Part shown: one piece after another, positions 7,984 to 17,118 of the stretch
How the letters are laid out: the number at the start of each line of letters is the position of its first letter
Position numbering within the stretch: the stretch's first letter is position 1
NCBI RefSeq assembly: GCF_001907975.1
Contig: NZ_CP017834.1
Coordinates: forward strand, 1,006,718 to 1,070,717
Direction of reading: 5' to 3'
From: Silvanigrella aquatica
GTDB lineage: Bacteria; Bdellovibrionota_B; Oligoflexia; Silvanigrellales; Silvanigrellaceae
DNA: 64,000 nucleotides
Made by a program: the position numbers and the translations under genes
The notes under the pieces: generated by a model
Database searches by the model: none
The model's input: the letters and a program-made list of their open reading frames with translations, nothing else
Told to the model about the DNA's origin: nothing

Positions 7984-10074
7984 ATGAATGTTCTTCAGTT
8001 TAAGAAAAAGAGTAAAGAATTATCATCAAGTATGGGGTATAATTCAGGAGAAATTCAATCTCTTCCAAAAGAGGTTTCTGCAATTGGAATCGATCTTGGA
8101 ACAACAAATTCCGTGGTTTCTGTATTTTCATATGGAGCGTCGCATCCTGTTACTTTAAAATATGAGGATTCTTTATTAGTTCCATCAATGGTTTTTTATG
8201 ATTCGGAAAAAAATATTGATCTCATTGGCACGCAAGCTAAAAAGAAATTAGATACTATGCCCTCTGAAGTCATAAAAAGCACGAAAACAAGTATGGGCAA
8301 AAATAATACCTCTTTTTCTTCAAATAATAAAAATTACACACCTGAAGAAGTGGCTTCATTAGTTTTAAACTATCTTGTGAAACACCCGGAACTTCAAAAA
8401 GAAAAAGAAAAATTTGGAGCAATTTGGTCTGTCATTACTGTGCCTGCGCATTTTGATGATGCCGCAAGACTTGCTACGATTGCGGCCGCAGAAAAAGTAG
8501 GAATACGCGTTTTACGAATTGTGAATGAACCTACCGCGGCGGCGTTAGCCTATAGCATGATGCCTGAAGATAGAAAAATAGAAAAAGAAACTCTTGCCGT
8601 ATTTGATTTTGGTGGCGGGACTTTTGATGTCAGTATTGTTGATAGAGACGGTTATATTTTTAATGTCTTAAGCAGTGATGGTGATGTTAAGTTAGGTGGT
8701 GACGACATTGATGAAGCTGTTGCTAATTTACTACTTACAAAAGTACATCCGCAACTTGTAGCGCGACGCTCATCAAAAGATTCAGAGCTATATCGCAATC
8801 TTCTTGTTCATGCGGAAGCGGCTAAAAAAACACTTCAAATTGAAGGTATTGCTCAAATTTCTAATTCTGATTTAGATGGTAAAGGCTCTAGCATTCATTT
8901 AGAATTAATTAGAGAGCAATTTGAAAGCATTGTAGCACCTATTTTGCAACGTACTTTATTTTTAACTGAAAGTGCAATGCATGCTGCTAAAAGAAGTCCT
9001 AAATATATTTCACGCATATTACTTGTGGGGGGAAGCACTCGTTTAAGTCTCGTACGTAAAATGCTTTTTGATTATTTTAACTGTTTGGTTGATGCTCGTT
9101 TGGAGCCCGATCTGGCCGTCAGTTGGGGAGCCTCTTTGCAAGCCGCTATTATTTTAGGAATTCAGCCTGATACCATTTTAGTTGATGTTTGCAGCCATAC
9201 ACTAGGTATTGGTGTTGTTGAAAATACGGAATCAATTAATGAAAATTTTAAAATTGTAGCAAAAAAATTTGGCGTTCCTTATCCTATTTCCGAACAAGAA
9301 TTGCATCGAAAATTAGGATCGCGTATAGAAGAATTTAATAAAGAATTGCAGAAATTGTTATATGTAGCACCTATTTTACATAGAAATAGTGCTTTACCTG
9401 CAAGACGTTCTGAGTTTTTTAATACAATATATCACAATCAACACGCTGTTCATGTTGTCGTTGTTCAAGGTGACGGCGATACCGTTGGTGAAAATCGATT
9501 GATTGGTTCTTTCTTATTTGCTTTGGAACAACCCTGTCCTAAAGGAACGCGCTGTGAAATTCAATTAACTTATGATGTGAATGGTATGGTTCAAGTTTTT
9601 GCGCGACAATTAGGAACCCAGAATGAAGCAAAGGCTCAATTTGATAGTAGAACGGGCGAAGTCAAAGGTTGGACTTCTTTATCAAAAGAAGAATCTTCGC
9701 ATTTTTCAAAAGAAAATACTGAAAATGCTGTTGATGATATATACGACTCTAACAAATTTGAAATTCAGAACCATAATATTTATGAAGAAGAGAAAAAAGT
9801 TTTATCGTTTCCTTTCGGAAGAAAACAGAAGTCTCTTAATAAAGAATCAAAACAAGAAACTCAGAGTAGTGAAAACAGTATCATAAATGCTATCATATTA
9901 AGAGCAAAAAGATACTTATTAACAATAGACTCAAGCTCATTAGAGTATTTAAAAATTTCACAAATATTAAATCAATATGGTGAGTTACTTTATAAAGCGC
10001 AACAGGGTATTGAAAATGATTTAGAAATAGAACAAATTGAATCCAATTTGCTTGCTTTATTAGAAGGAAAATAG
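7984..10074 (+). CDS. Divergent Hsp70 (DnaK-like) chaperone
   Basis: A 696-residue Hsp70. After a 31-residue N-terminal extension comes the ATPase domain: AIGIDLGTTNSVVSVF (phosphate 1), RIVNEPTAAALAY, AVFDFGGGTFDVSIVD (phosphate 2) and ILLVGGSTRL (adenosine loop). A beta-type substrate-binding region follows (FALEQPCPKGTRCEI, MVQVFARQLG), then a charged linker and a short helical lid. The C-terminus lacks the acidic EEVD-like tail of DnaK, and the substrate-binding part is far from housekeeping DnaK, so this is a specialised paralogue. It is the first gene of a tight three-gene operon whose last gene encodes a J-domain-like protein. The client is unknown. Confidence 0.9.
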   Translation: MNVLQFKKKSKELSSSMGYNSGEIQSLPKEVSAIGIDLGTTNSVVSVFSYGASHPVTLKYEDSLLVPSMVFYDSEKNIDLIGTQAKKKLDTMPSEVIKSTKTSMGKNNTSFSSNNKNYTPEEVASLVLNYLVKHPELQKEKEKFGAIWSVITVPAHFDDAARLATIAAAEKVGIRVLRIVNEPTAAALAYSMMPEDRKIEKETLAVFDFGGGTFDVSIVDRDGYIFNVLSSDGDVKLGGDDIDEAVANLLLTKVHPQLVARRSSKDSELYRNLLVHAEAAKKTLQIEGIAQISNSDLDGKGSSIHLELIREQFESIVAPILQRTLFLTESAMHAAKRSPKYISRILLVGGSTRLSLVRKMLFDYFNCLVDARLEPDLAVSWGASLQAAIILGIQPDTILVDVCSHTLGIGVVENTESINENFKIVAKKFGVPYPISEQELHRKLGSRIEEFNKELQKLLYVAPILHRNSALPARRSEFFNTIYHNQHAVHVVVVQGDGDTVGENRLIGSFLFALEQPCPKGTRCEIQLTYDVNGMVQVFARQLGTQNEAKAQFDSRTGEVKGWTSLSKEESSHFSKENTENAVDDIYDSNKFEIQNHNIYEEEKKVLSFPFGRKQKSLNKESKQETQSSENSIINAIILRAKRYLLTIDSSSLEYLKISQILNQYGELLYKAQQGIENDLEIEQIESNLLALLEGK

Positions 10075-10078
10075 AGTA

Positions 10079-11506
10079 ATGCAAAAAACAATTATAAATA
10101 AAATTATCAATGAAATTGAAGATAGTTTCTCTATATTTGAAGAATATTTGCTTGCACCTATTCAATTTCCTGAATTTAGAAGATTTTTATCATTATACCG
10201 TGGTATGCCAGAAATTGATGAAAAGAAAATCAATACCTATGATATTGAAAATAGCGCTAAACAAACGTCAGAAAATATTGTAAATCATTTTATAAATATT
10301 TTTTCAAAAAATGGTTTGGCAGATTTTGACGAAAATGAAATTGTAATCATTTTAAATGAAATTGAAAAAATAGTTAATTTATCCTTATATTACTGGTTCG
10401 GCTTAAATGATAGAAATTTTCAATTTAGAACACTTGTTCATTTTTATGAAATAGATGGAATGGGTTCTGTTTTTTTAACTAAAAATAAACATAATTTTGC
10501 GGTTTCGTTATGCGAAGATGGAATTCGGTTTGGCTCTATTGATGCGGGAGCTCATGAACCCAAGTGCATGCCTATTTCAAAAGTTTGTGGATTATCCGAA
10601 TTTGATAATCATATTGATGAAAGAAAATTATTTGCGCGAATCAGGACGGTACAGCGTGAAATATGTCTGTTACTAGACGATTGGGAGCATTTAAATTCAA
10701 TTTTAGCTGTGGAATATGGTAAAGTTTATTATGAATTGCAAAGTTCTCATAATAAAAAAACTGAAGAAGCTTTTGAAAAAGTGACTCTAAAAATGAATTC
10801 TCGCAGAGACTCTCTCGCACAATGGTGCTTAGAATCATTCTGTGATTTTCAGGAATGGATTACAAAATTATTAAACAATAAAAGCTTATCTGATGATATT
10901 CTATCAGAAATTGATGCTGCTTCTGGGGTGCTGCTTTCTGGTTTACAAAAAATATTTTTACCTGCATCGGTCAGCAGGCATCGTTATTGTGATGCAGTTT
11001 TACCTTTATTAGAGCGATTCGCAAAATCGCGCATTCAACTCAATTCTGAAGATCTTTCCTCTCATTTGCTATTGCAAACTGTTCGTAGTGCTATGGGTTA
11101 TGAGTTTTCTAAAGATTTATTGAGTTTTTTAAAGCAAAAATCTTTTGAATGGAAATTTACATTTGATCCTTCTGCTTCTTTAAAATCATTTTCGTGGAGT
11201 TACTCTCAAGAACATCATTTGTTACTTTCCCTGGTTTTTTCAATTTGTTTCTTTAGAAAAATTTTACCGAATAACATGGATTCACATCATCTTTCTGATA
11301 TCGCAACAACATTTCAAATGCCTGAAACATTCCCACCAGATTTTGAAAATCGCGTTGTTCATCAAAATAAATGCGATGTTTCCGAGGAAGAATTTCAAAA
11401 TCTTTTTGCAATTTTAATTCAATATCTAGAAAGCAACGTTAAAGTATCAAAGAAAAATGAAGAGCTGAACCAATATATCCGTAGCAGTTTGTATTTAAAA
11501 AGGTAA
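10079..11506 (+). CDS. Unknown 475-aa protein, middle gene of Hsp70/J-like operon
   Basis: I do not recognise a family. The protein is soluble with no signal peptide or membrane segment, and mostly helical with many Phe, Leu and charged residues. A central stretch (FRTLVHFYEIDGMGSVFL to GLSEFDNH) looks more beta-like. It begins 4 bases after the Hsp70 stop, and its stop abuts the next ATG, so the three genes are almost certainly co-translated. By position it could be a client, an adaptor or a nucleotide-exchange partner of the Hsp70; no motif proves any of these. The small - strand frames inside are shadows. Confidence 0.75.
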   Translation: MQKTIINKIINEIEDSFSIFEEYLLAPIQFPEFRRFLSLYRGMPEIDEKKINTYDIENSAKQTSENIVNHFINIFSKNGLADFDENEIVIILNEIEKIVNLSLYYWFGLNDRNFQFRTLVHFYEIDGMGSVFLTKNKHNFAVSLCEDGIRFGSIDAGAHEPKCMPISKVCGLSEFDNHIDERKLFARIRTVQREICLLLDDWEHLNSILAVEYGKVYYELQSSHNKKTEEAFEKVTLKMNSRRDSLAQWCLESFCDFQEWITKLLNNKSLSDDILSEIDAASGVLLSGLQKIFLPASVSRHRYCDAVLPLLERFAKSRIQLNSEDLSSHLLLQTVRSAMGYEFSKDLLSFLKQKSFEWKFTFDPSASLKSFSWSYSQEHHLLLSLVFSICFFRKILPNNMDSHHLSDIATTFQMPETFPPDFENRVVHQNKCDVSEEEFQNLFAILIQYLESNVKVSKKNEELNQYIRSSLYLKR

Positions 11507-12001
11507 ATGATAATGACCACACTTTACGAAGAAAAGATAGAAGAAAATGTTATTGTCCCAAGAAGACGAGCTGCTAGTGAAATAAAATTGCTTCGCTTAG
11601 AATTAATTCCAAAGGGAAAAACACCTTGTGAAGAAATTGGCAGTGAATGGTCTTCAGCACAGCCTGCAGAAAATCTTTCGCCCTCAAAAGCGGCATCCTG
11701 CTTAGGTATTGAAATTTGGTCTCCCCAATCTGTCGTAAAAAAGAGATATAAGACATTACAGTTACGTTACCCTCCCGATCAATTTGTCGAAAAACATATT
11801 GAATGGCGGCCTTCAGCGGAACTTTTAGGAAATCCGCGCTTACGTTTAAATTGGTTTTGGCAAAGCGGTTTTGTTCCTTTAGCAGAAAGTTCTTTGGATT
11901 ATAAAGAAGGTTCTATTTGGGATAAAGAAAATGCGGAGCCTGGGATTTGCAGCAGGCTCGCGCTTAAAAGAATAAAAGAATATTATTTAAACCTGGAATA
12001 A
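11507..12001 (+). CDS. Small protein with degenerate J-domain-like segment (PPD in place of HPD)
   Basis: A 164-residue protein directly following the 475-aa gene (stop at 11506, ATG at 11507; a second ATG at 11513 is equally possible). Residues 60-108 read like a J-domain: an LGI turn after helix I (SCLGIEIWS), a basic helix II (VVKKRYKTLQLRY), then PPD at 89-91 where canonical J-proteins have HPD, then a helix III-like segment. The histidine of HPD is needed to stimulate Hsp70 ATPase in known J-proteins, so this may be a non-stimulating J-like tether. The Pro codon CCT at 11771-11773 is one base from a His codon. Family call is mine by pattern; no search was run. Confidence 0.55.
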   Translation: MIMTTLYEEKIEENVIVPRRRAASEIKLLRLELIPKGKTPCEEIGSEWSSAQPAENLSPSKAASCLGIEIWSPQSVVKKRYKTLQLRYPPDQFVEKHIEWRPSAELLGNPRLRLNWFWQSGFVPLAESSLDYKEGSIWDKENAEPGICSRLALKRIKEYYLNLE

Positions 12002-12010
12002 AAAGAAATA

Positions 12011-13018
12011 TTATTTGATTTCAGTTTGGTCTCCGGTCATTGCTTTATAAAAAGTATAAGTCATATAATAATCTCCGTTATCAGCGACTTGATCAGACCA
12101 AGAGTTACGGATTTTTAAAAGTTGTTGATTGTCATCATAACCAATGACAATAACTTCATGTCCTGCGTTTTGATCACCACAGAAATTAGTATCGCTTTCT
12201 GGTTGTTGACAAGCCCACAAACCTCCTGAAGTGGGGGTTCCTCCCACATTCATATCAAATCCATTGACAGAAATAGGGTCGCCATTATCTGCAAGAGCAA
12301 AGCCGATAGCAAATCTATGGCCTTTCTTTAAACCCGCCTTAAGATCATTGAGAGAAGCCGTTTTATAATAAACGTAATTGATATCCTTCGAGAAGTGTTT
12401 TTCACTCACTTTTTTATAGTCGTTTGCAGAAACTTTTTGATTAGGAGTTGGATATTGAGAACCAAAGCAATTCCCTTTTTGAACAATTCCATGTTGCTTT
12501 AAGGGAGCTAAAACTTGGGTAGCATCATAAGCACCATTCCAATAGTTGTTACCTAAAGCGTTATTAAGTGCGAGGGAGCATTGCTGATCTATGTAATCAC
12601 CGATTTTAAGTCTGGCATCGAGTGCTGCCGTACTTGAAAAAGTAACACAAGTTCCATATGAACCTTGATCAAGAACGGGGACATTTGCCATGCCTAAATC
12701 AACAGCCCCTGGCGATTGAGAAAAGGGAATAATTCCATTGCTATAGTCTATTTCGCCACCGTTTATTTCACTTTCATCTAGTGCTTGTCTATTTTTTTCA
12801 ATCATTTTTGCAGTAGGATGTATTTTCATAAGTTGGATTGTTTTTACACCTGTCAATGACTCAAAGCTGCTTAAAGCTCTGGCATCATTTTGGATTTTTA
12901 ATGGAATTGTTACCGTGTGCGAACCATCTAAAACAAAATGTTCTGAAGTTTCTGCATAAGCATTTATTGTTAATACTGCCAATGAAGAAAGAGCAATAGT
13001 TGAAATAAAATTCCGCAT
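12011..13018 (-). CDS. Secreted papain-like (C1) cysteine peptidase, copy 1
   Basis: A 335-residue exported protein. A signal peptide (MRNFISTIALSSLAVLTINAYA) is followed by about 90 residues of possible propeptide and a papain-type catalytic domain. The catalytic set is visible: Gln and Cys in DQGSYGTCVTF (papain spacing QxxxxxC), His in NAGHEVIVIGYDD and Asn in KIRNSWS. Additional cysteines (QQCSLAL, GNCFG, WACQQ, NFCGDQ) may form disulfides. AGGAGA precedes the ATG. It is about half identical by eye to the next gene upstream. Likely role: extracellular protein degradation, perhaps for nutrition or predation (inference). Confidence 0.8.
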   Translation of the reverse strand: MRNFISTIALSSLAVLTINAYAETSEHFVLDGSHTVTIPLKIQNDARALSSFESLTGVKTIQLMKIHPTAKMIEKNRQALDESEINGGEIDYSNGIIPFSQSPGAVDLGMANVPVLDQGSYGTCVTFSSTAALDARLKIGDYIDQQCSLALNNALGNNYWNGAYDATQVLAPLKQHGIVQKGNCFGSQYPTPNQKVSANDYKKVSEKHFSKDINYVYYKTASLNDLKAGLKKGHRFAIGFALADNGDPISVNGFDMNVGGTPTSGGLWACQQPESDTNFCGDQNAGHEVIVIGYDDNQQLLKIRNSWSDQVADNGDYYMTYTFYKAMTGDQTEIK

Positions 13019-13071
13019 AAATTCTCCTGTTTAATTTTAATTAAATAAAAAAATCAAATTTATCATTTCAT

Positions 13072-14094
13072 TTATTTTACTGTTGTATGATCAAGAGCCA
13101 TTGCATTAAAGAAGGAATATGTCATATAATAGTCGCCATTTTGGCCGGCTTTTGTGCTCCATGAATTGCGTATTTTTAAGAGTTGTTGATTGTCATCATA
13201 ACCAATAACAACGACTTCGTGACCGGCATTCTGTTCTTTACAGTAATTTGTTGTACTGCTTTTTTGCTGACAGGCCCAAAGTCCTCCTCGGTATGAAGTG
13301 TCATCGCCTTGAATTATGGCATTGAAACCGTTTACTGAAATGGGGTCATTTGTAGCTGTGAGTGCCGTTCCTATGGCTACCCGGTAACCATTTTTTAGAG
13401 CACTTTTTACAGTATTTAAATTTGCTTTTTTAACAAATTCATAAGAAAACTTATCGGAATAATTTTTGATACTTTTTGATTCATAAGTTTTAGTATCTAC
13501 GGTCTGATTTGGATTAGCATATTTGACACCAAAGCATTTTCCTTTTGGAATGATTCCGTGTTCTTTCAATGGCGCAAGAATTTCTGTTGCATCATATGCT
13601 CCATTCCAATAATCATTTCCTAAATACTTATTCAATGCAAGACTGCATTGTTGATCTATATAATCGCCAATTTTAAGTTTGGCATCGAGAGCCGCCGTAG
13701 CTGCAAAGGTAACACATGTACCATGGCGGCCTTGATCGAGAACGGGAACATTTTCCATTCCGAGATCAACGGAATTCTTTGAATTTTTAAAAGGTTTAAT
13801 TCCTTTGCTATAATCAATTTCTCCACCTGCAGCTATCATTTGTGCGACAGCATTTGCATTTTTTTGTAAAAATTCTTGGGTGGGAGTAATTTTCATGAGA
13901 GTTATTGTTTTTACTCCCATTAAACTTTCTAAATCATATGAGCTTGTTTCTGCAAAATCTGATTTAACTGGAATAGTGACAACATGCGAGCCTTCAATTC
14001 TAAAATAACTCGATGTTGAATTTTGTGCGAATGTGGTACATGAGATAACCCCCAATGCTGACAGTGTAACTTTTGCTAGCAACAAATTACGCAT
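13072..14094 (-). CDS. Secreted papain-like (C1) cysteine peptidase, copy 2
   Basis: Paralogue of the gene just downstream, 340 residues. It has a signal peptide (MRNLLLAKVTLSALGVISCT) with a cysteine near the cleavage site, then a propeptide-like region and the catalytic core: Gln/Cys in DQGRHGTCVTF, His in NAGHEVVVIGYDD, Asn in KIRNSWS. I start it at the ATG at 14094, because GGAGG lies 5 bases upstream; a TTG 12 bases earlier overlaps that ribosome site and is rejected. The two copies are 53 bp apart and probably share a promoter in the long AT-rich spacer upstream, pointing to tandem duplication. Confidence 0.8.
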   Translation of the reverse strand: MRNLLLAKVTLSALGVISCTTFAQNSTSSYFRIEGSHVVTIPVKSDFAETSSYDLESLMGVKTITLMKITPTQEFLQKNANAVAQMIAAGGEIDYSKGIKPFKNSKNSVDLGMENVPVLDQGRHGTCVTFAATAALDAKLKIGDYIDQQCSLALNKYLGNDYWNGAYDATEILAPLKEHGIIPKGKCFGVKYANPNQTVDTKTYESKSIKNYSDKFSYEFVKKANLNTVKSALKNGYRVAIGTALTATNDPISVNGFNAIIQGDDTSYRGGLWACQQKSSTTNYCKEQNAGHEVVVIGYDDNQQLLKIRNSWSTKAGQNGDYYMTYSFFNAMALDHTTVK

Positions 14095-14564
14095 AGGAAC
14101 CTCCAAAAAAATTATAATTAGTTAATAATTATTAAAAATAACTTTTTAATAATTTTCGTAAAGAAATATTATTTTTGTTAATAAAATTATTAACCGAATT
14201 TAAAATAAAACAATAAATAAACTTCGTAAAGCGGTCTTTTAAACTACAAATAAAAAATCGGTAAGATTACCAAAAAATTATAAATGACATTTTTGTAAAA
14301 TAGCCAATTAATAAAAATTCTTATTGCTAGGCTATTTATTAGTCTGATTTTATTTTGAAATTATTAAATTTTTATAATTTTATATAGCATTAGTTATTGT
14401 ATGTTTTAGCAACATTAAAATCAGAGTTAATAACTCTGTTAGCCAGTTTTTTTTGTATTATGTATGAATTTTAAAAAAATATAAATTGTTATTTATAAAA
14501 TAATATTTGAATTTTTGTTGTTTTTATGAAATTTAATTTAATAATAATTAAAATATTTAAATTA

Positions 14565-14609
14565 AGAATTAATTAATTCTAATTATACTTATATTAAATA
14601 AGTATAATT
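14565..14609. repeat. Adjacent palindrome and 12-bp inverted repeat
   Basis: A perfect 16-bp palindrome AGAATTAATTAATTCT (14565-14580) directly abuts a perfect inverted repeat with arms AATTATACTTAT (14581-14592) and ATAAGTATAATT (14598-14609) around a 5-base loop. The repeat could be an AT-rich bidirectional terminator or a protein site; AT-richness raises the chance of coincidence. Confidence 0.45.
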
Positions 14610-14677
14610 ATTTTTAAAAATACAAATAAAAAACTTAATTATGAAGCCTGAATTAATGTCATATTTATCTCTATATT

Positions 14678-14693
14678 TGTCAATCCTTTGACA
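14678..14693. promoter_or_regulatory. Operator-like inverted repeat TGTCAA-N4-TTGACA
   Basis: Perfect 6-base arms TGTCAA and TTGACA around TCCT, about 210 bases upstream of the receiver-TPR start. TTGACA also matches a -35 hexamer, but no good -10 sits at the right distance on either strand, so an operator reading is preferred. Confidence 0.3.
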
Positions 14694-14900
14694 GATATTA
14701 GCGGAATCTAGAAAGACCAAGGTGTTTAAGATGAAATATTTAAAATTTAACTATTTATAATAGCAATAAAATTTATATAAAATTTTTATTTCATCAAATA
14801 AAAAGACGTTCCTCATTATTTTATTCACAATTCCGATCCTAGTTTTGGAAGAGATTTTTTTTTCTTTTCATTATTTCATTTGTATAGAGGAGCCTTATTG

Positions 14901-16475
14901 ATGTCTGGGACAAAGACAAACCATCTTAGGGTTGTCGTCATAGATGATCAATTGAATATGAGAAAAGCTCTCTATCGTATTTTTGATAGAACAGGCCACT
15001 ATACTGTTGAAGACTTTGGAAATGCGAAAGAAGCCATTGCTTGGCTTAAAACACATGGTGTTGATCTCGTTATTACGGATATCTATATGCCTTTGGGTGA
15101 CGGATTTGAAGTGCTTGCCTATATTCGTGGCAGAGCAATGCAAAATGACACTCCCGTTTTATTTATCTCAGGTGAAGCAACAAAAGAAGATATTGTACGT
15201 AGCGTTGATCTGGGAGTGAGTGATTATATTTTAAAACCTTTTGAGCCCCATGATATCGTACAAAAAGCCGAAAGTGTTATTGCAAAATACCGTAATCCTC
15301 CTGAAAATATTAAAAAACTAAGACATGCTGAAGAGTTATTTTTTAATGAGAAATTTGATGAGGCTAAAGCAGAATTTGAAGCCATTAATACCAGTGGAAA
15401 ACCAACAGCACGTTCCTTAATAGGCCTTGCGCAAACAGAAGCTAAATTAGGTAACGTGGAAGCTGCTTTGAAGCATGTGGATGAAGCCATAGAAAATAAT
15501 AGTATGTATTATCCCGCTTATTCAGCAGGAGCCGATATTCTTCTTGCAAATAAAAAAAGAGTGGAAGCAATTCCTTATCTAGCTAAGGAATTAACTATTA
15601 ATGGAAAGCAAATTCATCGCAGAATGGCTTTGGCTGATATTTATTTAGAGAATTCTAAAACTCCTGGGTATTACGATAAAGCTATGGAGCAAATGAAGTT
15701 TGCCCTGCACGATGATCCAACGGATGAAACTCTTTTGTTACGTTATGCTGAGATCATGTGGTCTACAGGTAACAAGGAAAAAGGTATTCACTATTGTATG
15801 AAAGCAAGGAGACAAAATCCTGATAGTACGAAATCACTTATGCAGCTTGCCAATATGTATATTCAAGATGGGCATCCTATTAAAGCGGTGAATTTATTTT
15901 CTGATATTTTAAATAAAAATGCGAATCAATATGATGTTTATTTATGCCGTGCCAAAGTTTTTGAAAAAATGAATGAGAATGAAAAGGCTATTTCTGATCT
16001 CAATAAAATTCCCAAAACAGTCGTAGTTTTAAGGCTGGAAGTAATGAAAGCAAAAGGTCGTATTTATGCCAAAATGGGTAAACTTCCTGAAGCTATTGCC
16101 TCTTGTGAAGAGGTCGCAAATATGGAGCCGACCGCCGATAACTTAGCAAGAGTGGGTCTTTTATTTATTCGGATGAAAAACTACCGTAATGCTTTAGGTT
16201 GGTATGAGCAGTCCACAATAATGGAGCCGGATCATCCCAAATACGTATATAATTTAGGTTGTTGTTACGAAGCGTTACGCGATAAAAAAAAGGCAATTGA
16301 ATGTTATGAGAGGTCTTTAAATTTAGATCCTAATGGAAAAGAAACTCAAATAGCCCTCGCACGCATGAAAGGAACTCCCCTTCCTGCAGCCGCAAAATCA
16401 GCTCCCAAAGTAGCCTCTCCCAAGGTGACCGCAAGTGCTTCTCCTTCAAAAACAGCCCCTCCCAAAGCCAGTTGA
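14901..16475 (+). CDS. Response regulator with TPR output region
   Basis: A 524-residue protein. Residues 8-130 are a canonical receiver domain: VVVIDDQ acidic pair, phospho-acceptor Asp60 in VDLVITDIYMPLG, and the lysine of ILKPFEP. The rest is a long array of tetratricopeptide helices (for example ARSLIGLAQTEAKLGNVEAAL and ALGWYEQSTIMEPDHPKYVY) ending in an Ala/Pro/Ser/Lys-rich disordered tail. Such proteins work through protein-protein contacts, often in motility or polarity control. GAGGAG at 14887-14892 fixes the ATG at 14901; the longer TTG start at 14880 is rejected. No kinase is adjacent, so the phosphodonor is unknown. Confidence 0.88.
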   Translation: MSGTKTNHLRVVVIDDQLNMRKALYRIFDRTGHYTVEDFGNAKEAIAWLKTHGVDLVITDIYMPLGDGFEVLAYIRGRAMQNDTPVLFISGEATKEDIVRSVDLGVSDYILKPFEPHDIVQKAESVIAKYRNPPENIKKLRHAEELFFNEKFDEAKAEFEAINTSGKPTARSLIGLAQTEAKLGNVEAALKHVDEAIENNSMYYPAYSAGADILLANKKRVEAIPYLAKELTINGKQIHRRMALADIYLENSKTPGYYDKAMEQMKFALHDDPTDETLLLRYAEIMWSTGNKEKGIHYCMKARRQNPDSTKSLMQLANMYIQDGHPIKAVNLFSDILNKNANQYDVYLCRAKVFEKMNENEKAISDLNKIPKTVVVLRLEVMKAKGRIYAKMGKLPEAIASCEEVANMEPTADNLARVGLLFIRMKNYRNALGWYEQSTIMEPDHPKYVYNLGCCYEALRDKKKAIECYERSLNLDPNGKETQIALARMKGTPLPAAAKSAPKVASPKVTASASPSKTAPPKAS

Positions 16476-16554
16476 TATTTATTTTTTTGATTTTCTAACT
16501 CATATCTAATACATTGTCTGTGATTACGCCTATAATGTTGAGAAAGGCAAAAAA

Positions 16555-16989
16555 ATGAATCCACAAAAGCAGTCAGAACATACTAAATCTGAAAGAGAAA
16601 AAAATAAAAACAAACAATCAAGTGAAGATGAGCAGCAGAAATGGTTTGTCCGAGATGATTTTCAAGATCTTGCTAAGTTTGGTGGCGATATTTTAAAAAA
16701 AACCATGGCAACAGGAATCGATGTGATTAAAGAGGTCAAAGATAATTTCCCTAAAGAAGCCACTCAATTTATTGCAAAAGGGAAAGAAGAGTTATTAAAG
16801 GGGCTTAGCCAAGATATGGCTAAAAATATTGTTTCCTTTGGCATTGAAAAGTTTTTTTCTGTGGCGCGTCAGCATAGATTAGAATTTTCTATTCGTGTCC
16901 GATCAAATAATGAAAATAAAACTGAAGAAGAAATAAAAATAAAACAATCCAATAGCAAAGATTTACGTAAAAGAAAAAAGACGAGGTAA
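16555..16989 (+). CDS. Hypothetical charged 144-aa protein
   Basis: A small hydrophilic protein, no family recognised. A polar, Lys/Glu/Gln-rich N-terminus leads into an amphipathic helical core (about residues 30-100, WFVRDDFQDLAKFGGDILKK onward) and a strongly basic end (KDLRKRKKTR). The core recalls helical proteins that lie on membranes or pack as bundles. A purine-rich GAGAAAGG precedes the ATG. It follows the receiver-TPR gene by 79 bases and ends before a shared terminator. Confidence 0.7.
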   Translation: MNPQKQSEHTKSEREKNKNKQSSEDEQQKWFVRDDFQDLAKFGGDILKKTMATGIDVIKEVKDNFPKEATQFIAKGKEELLKGLSQDMAKNIVSFGIEKFFSVARQHRLEFSIRVRSNNENKTEEEIKIKQSNSKDLRKRKKTR

Positions 16990-17054
16990 TAATTAAGTAA
17001 TTAAAAATGAAGTATGAAATTATTTTTTGAATATTTTTATTAGCATCTTATTAA

Positions 17055-17096
17055 AAAAAGGGGTGAGAATCACAAAATGATCCTCACCCCTTTTTA
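17055..17096. terminator. Bidirectional rho-independent terminator
   Basis: GGGGTGAG and CTCACCCC arms, with an inner TCA/TGA pair, are flanked by an A-run on the left and a T-run on the right. It lies between two convergent genes, the 144-aa protein and tsf, and should stop transcription from both sides. Confidence 0.9.
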
Positions 17097-17118
17097 TATA
17101 ACTTAACAACTAAAAAAA

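Larger units (their letters stand above)
14095..14900. other. 806-bp AT-rich spacer with clustered palindromes
   Basis: No credible gene is seen in this stretch between the divergent protease genes and the receiver-TPR gene. It holds several inverted repeats: GGTAA/TTACC (14260-14271), CAGAGTT-AAT-AACTCTG (14422-14438) with a T-run a few bases on, a 16-bp palindrome AGAATTAATTAATTCT (14565-14580), a 12-bp-arm repeat (14581-14609), and TGTCAA-TCCT-TTGACA (14678-14693). TTCGTAAAG occurs twice (14155 and 14223). It presumably carries promoters for both flanking genes and may hide a small RNA. Confidence 0.5.
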
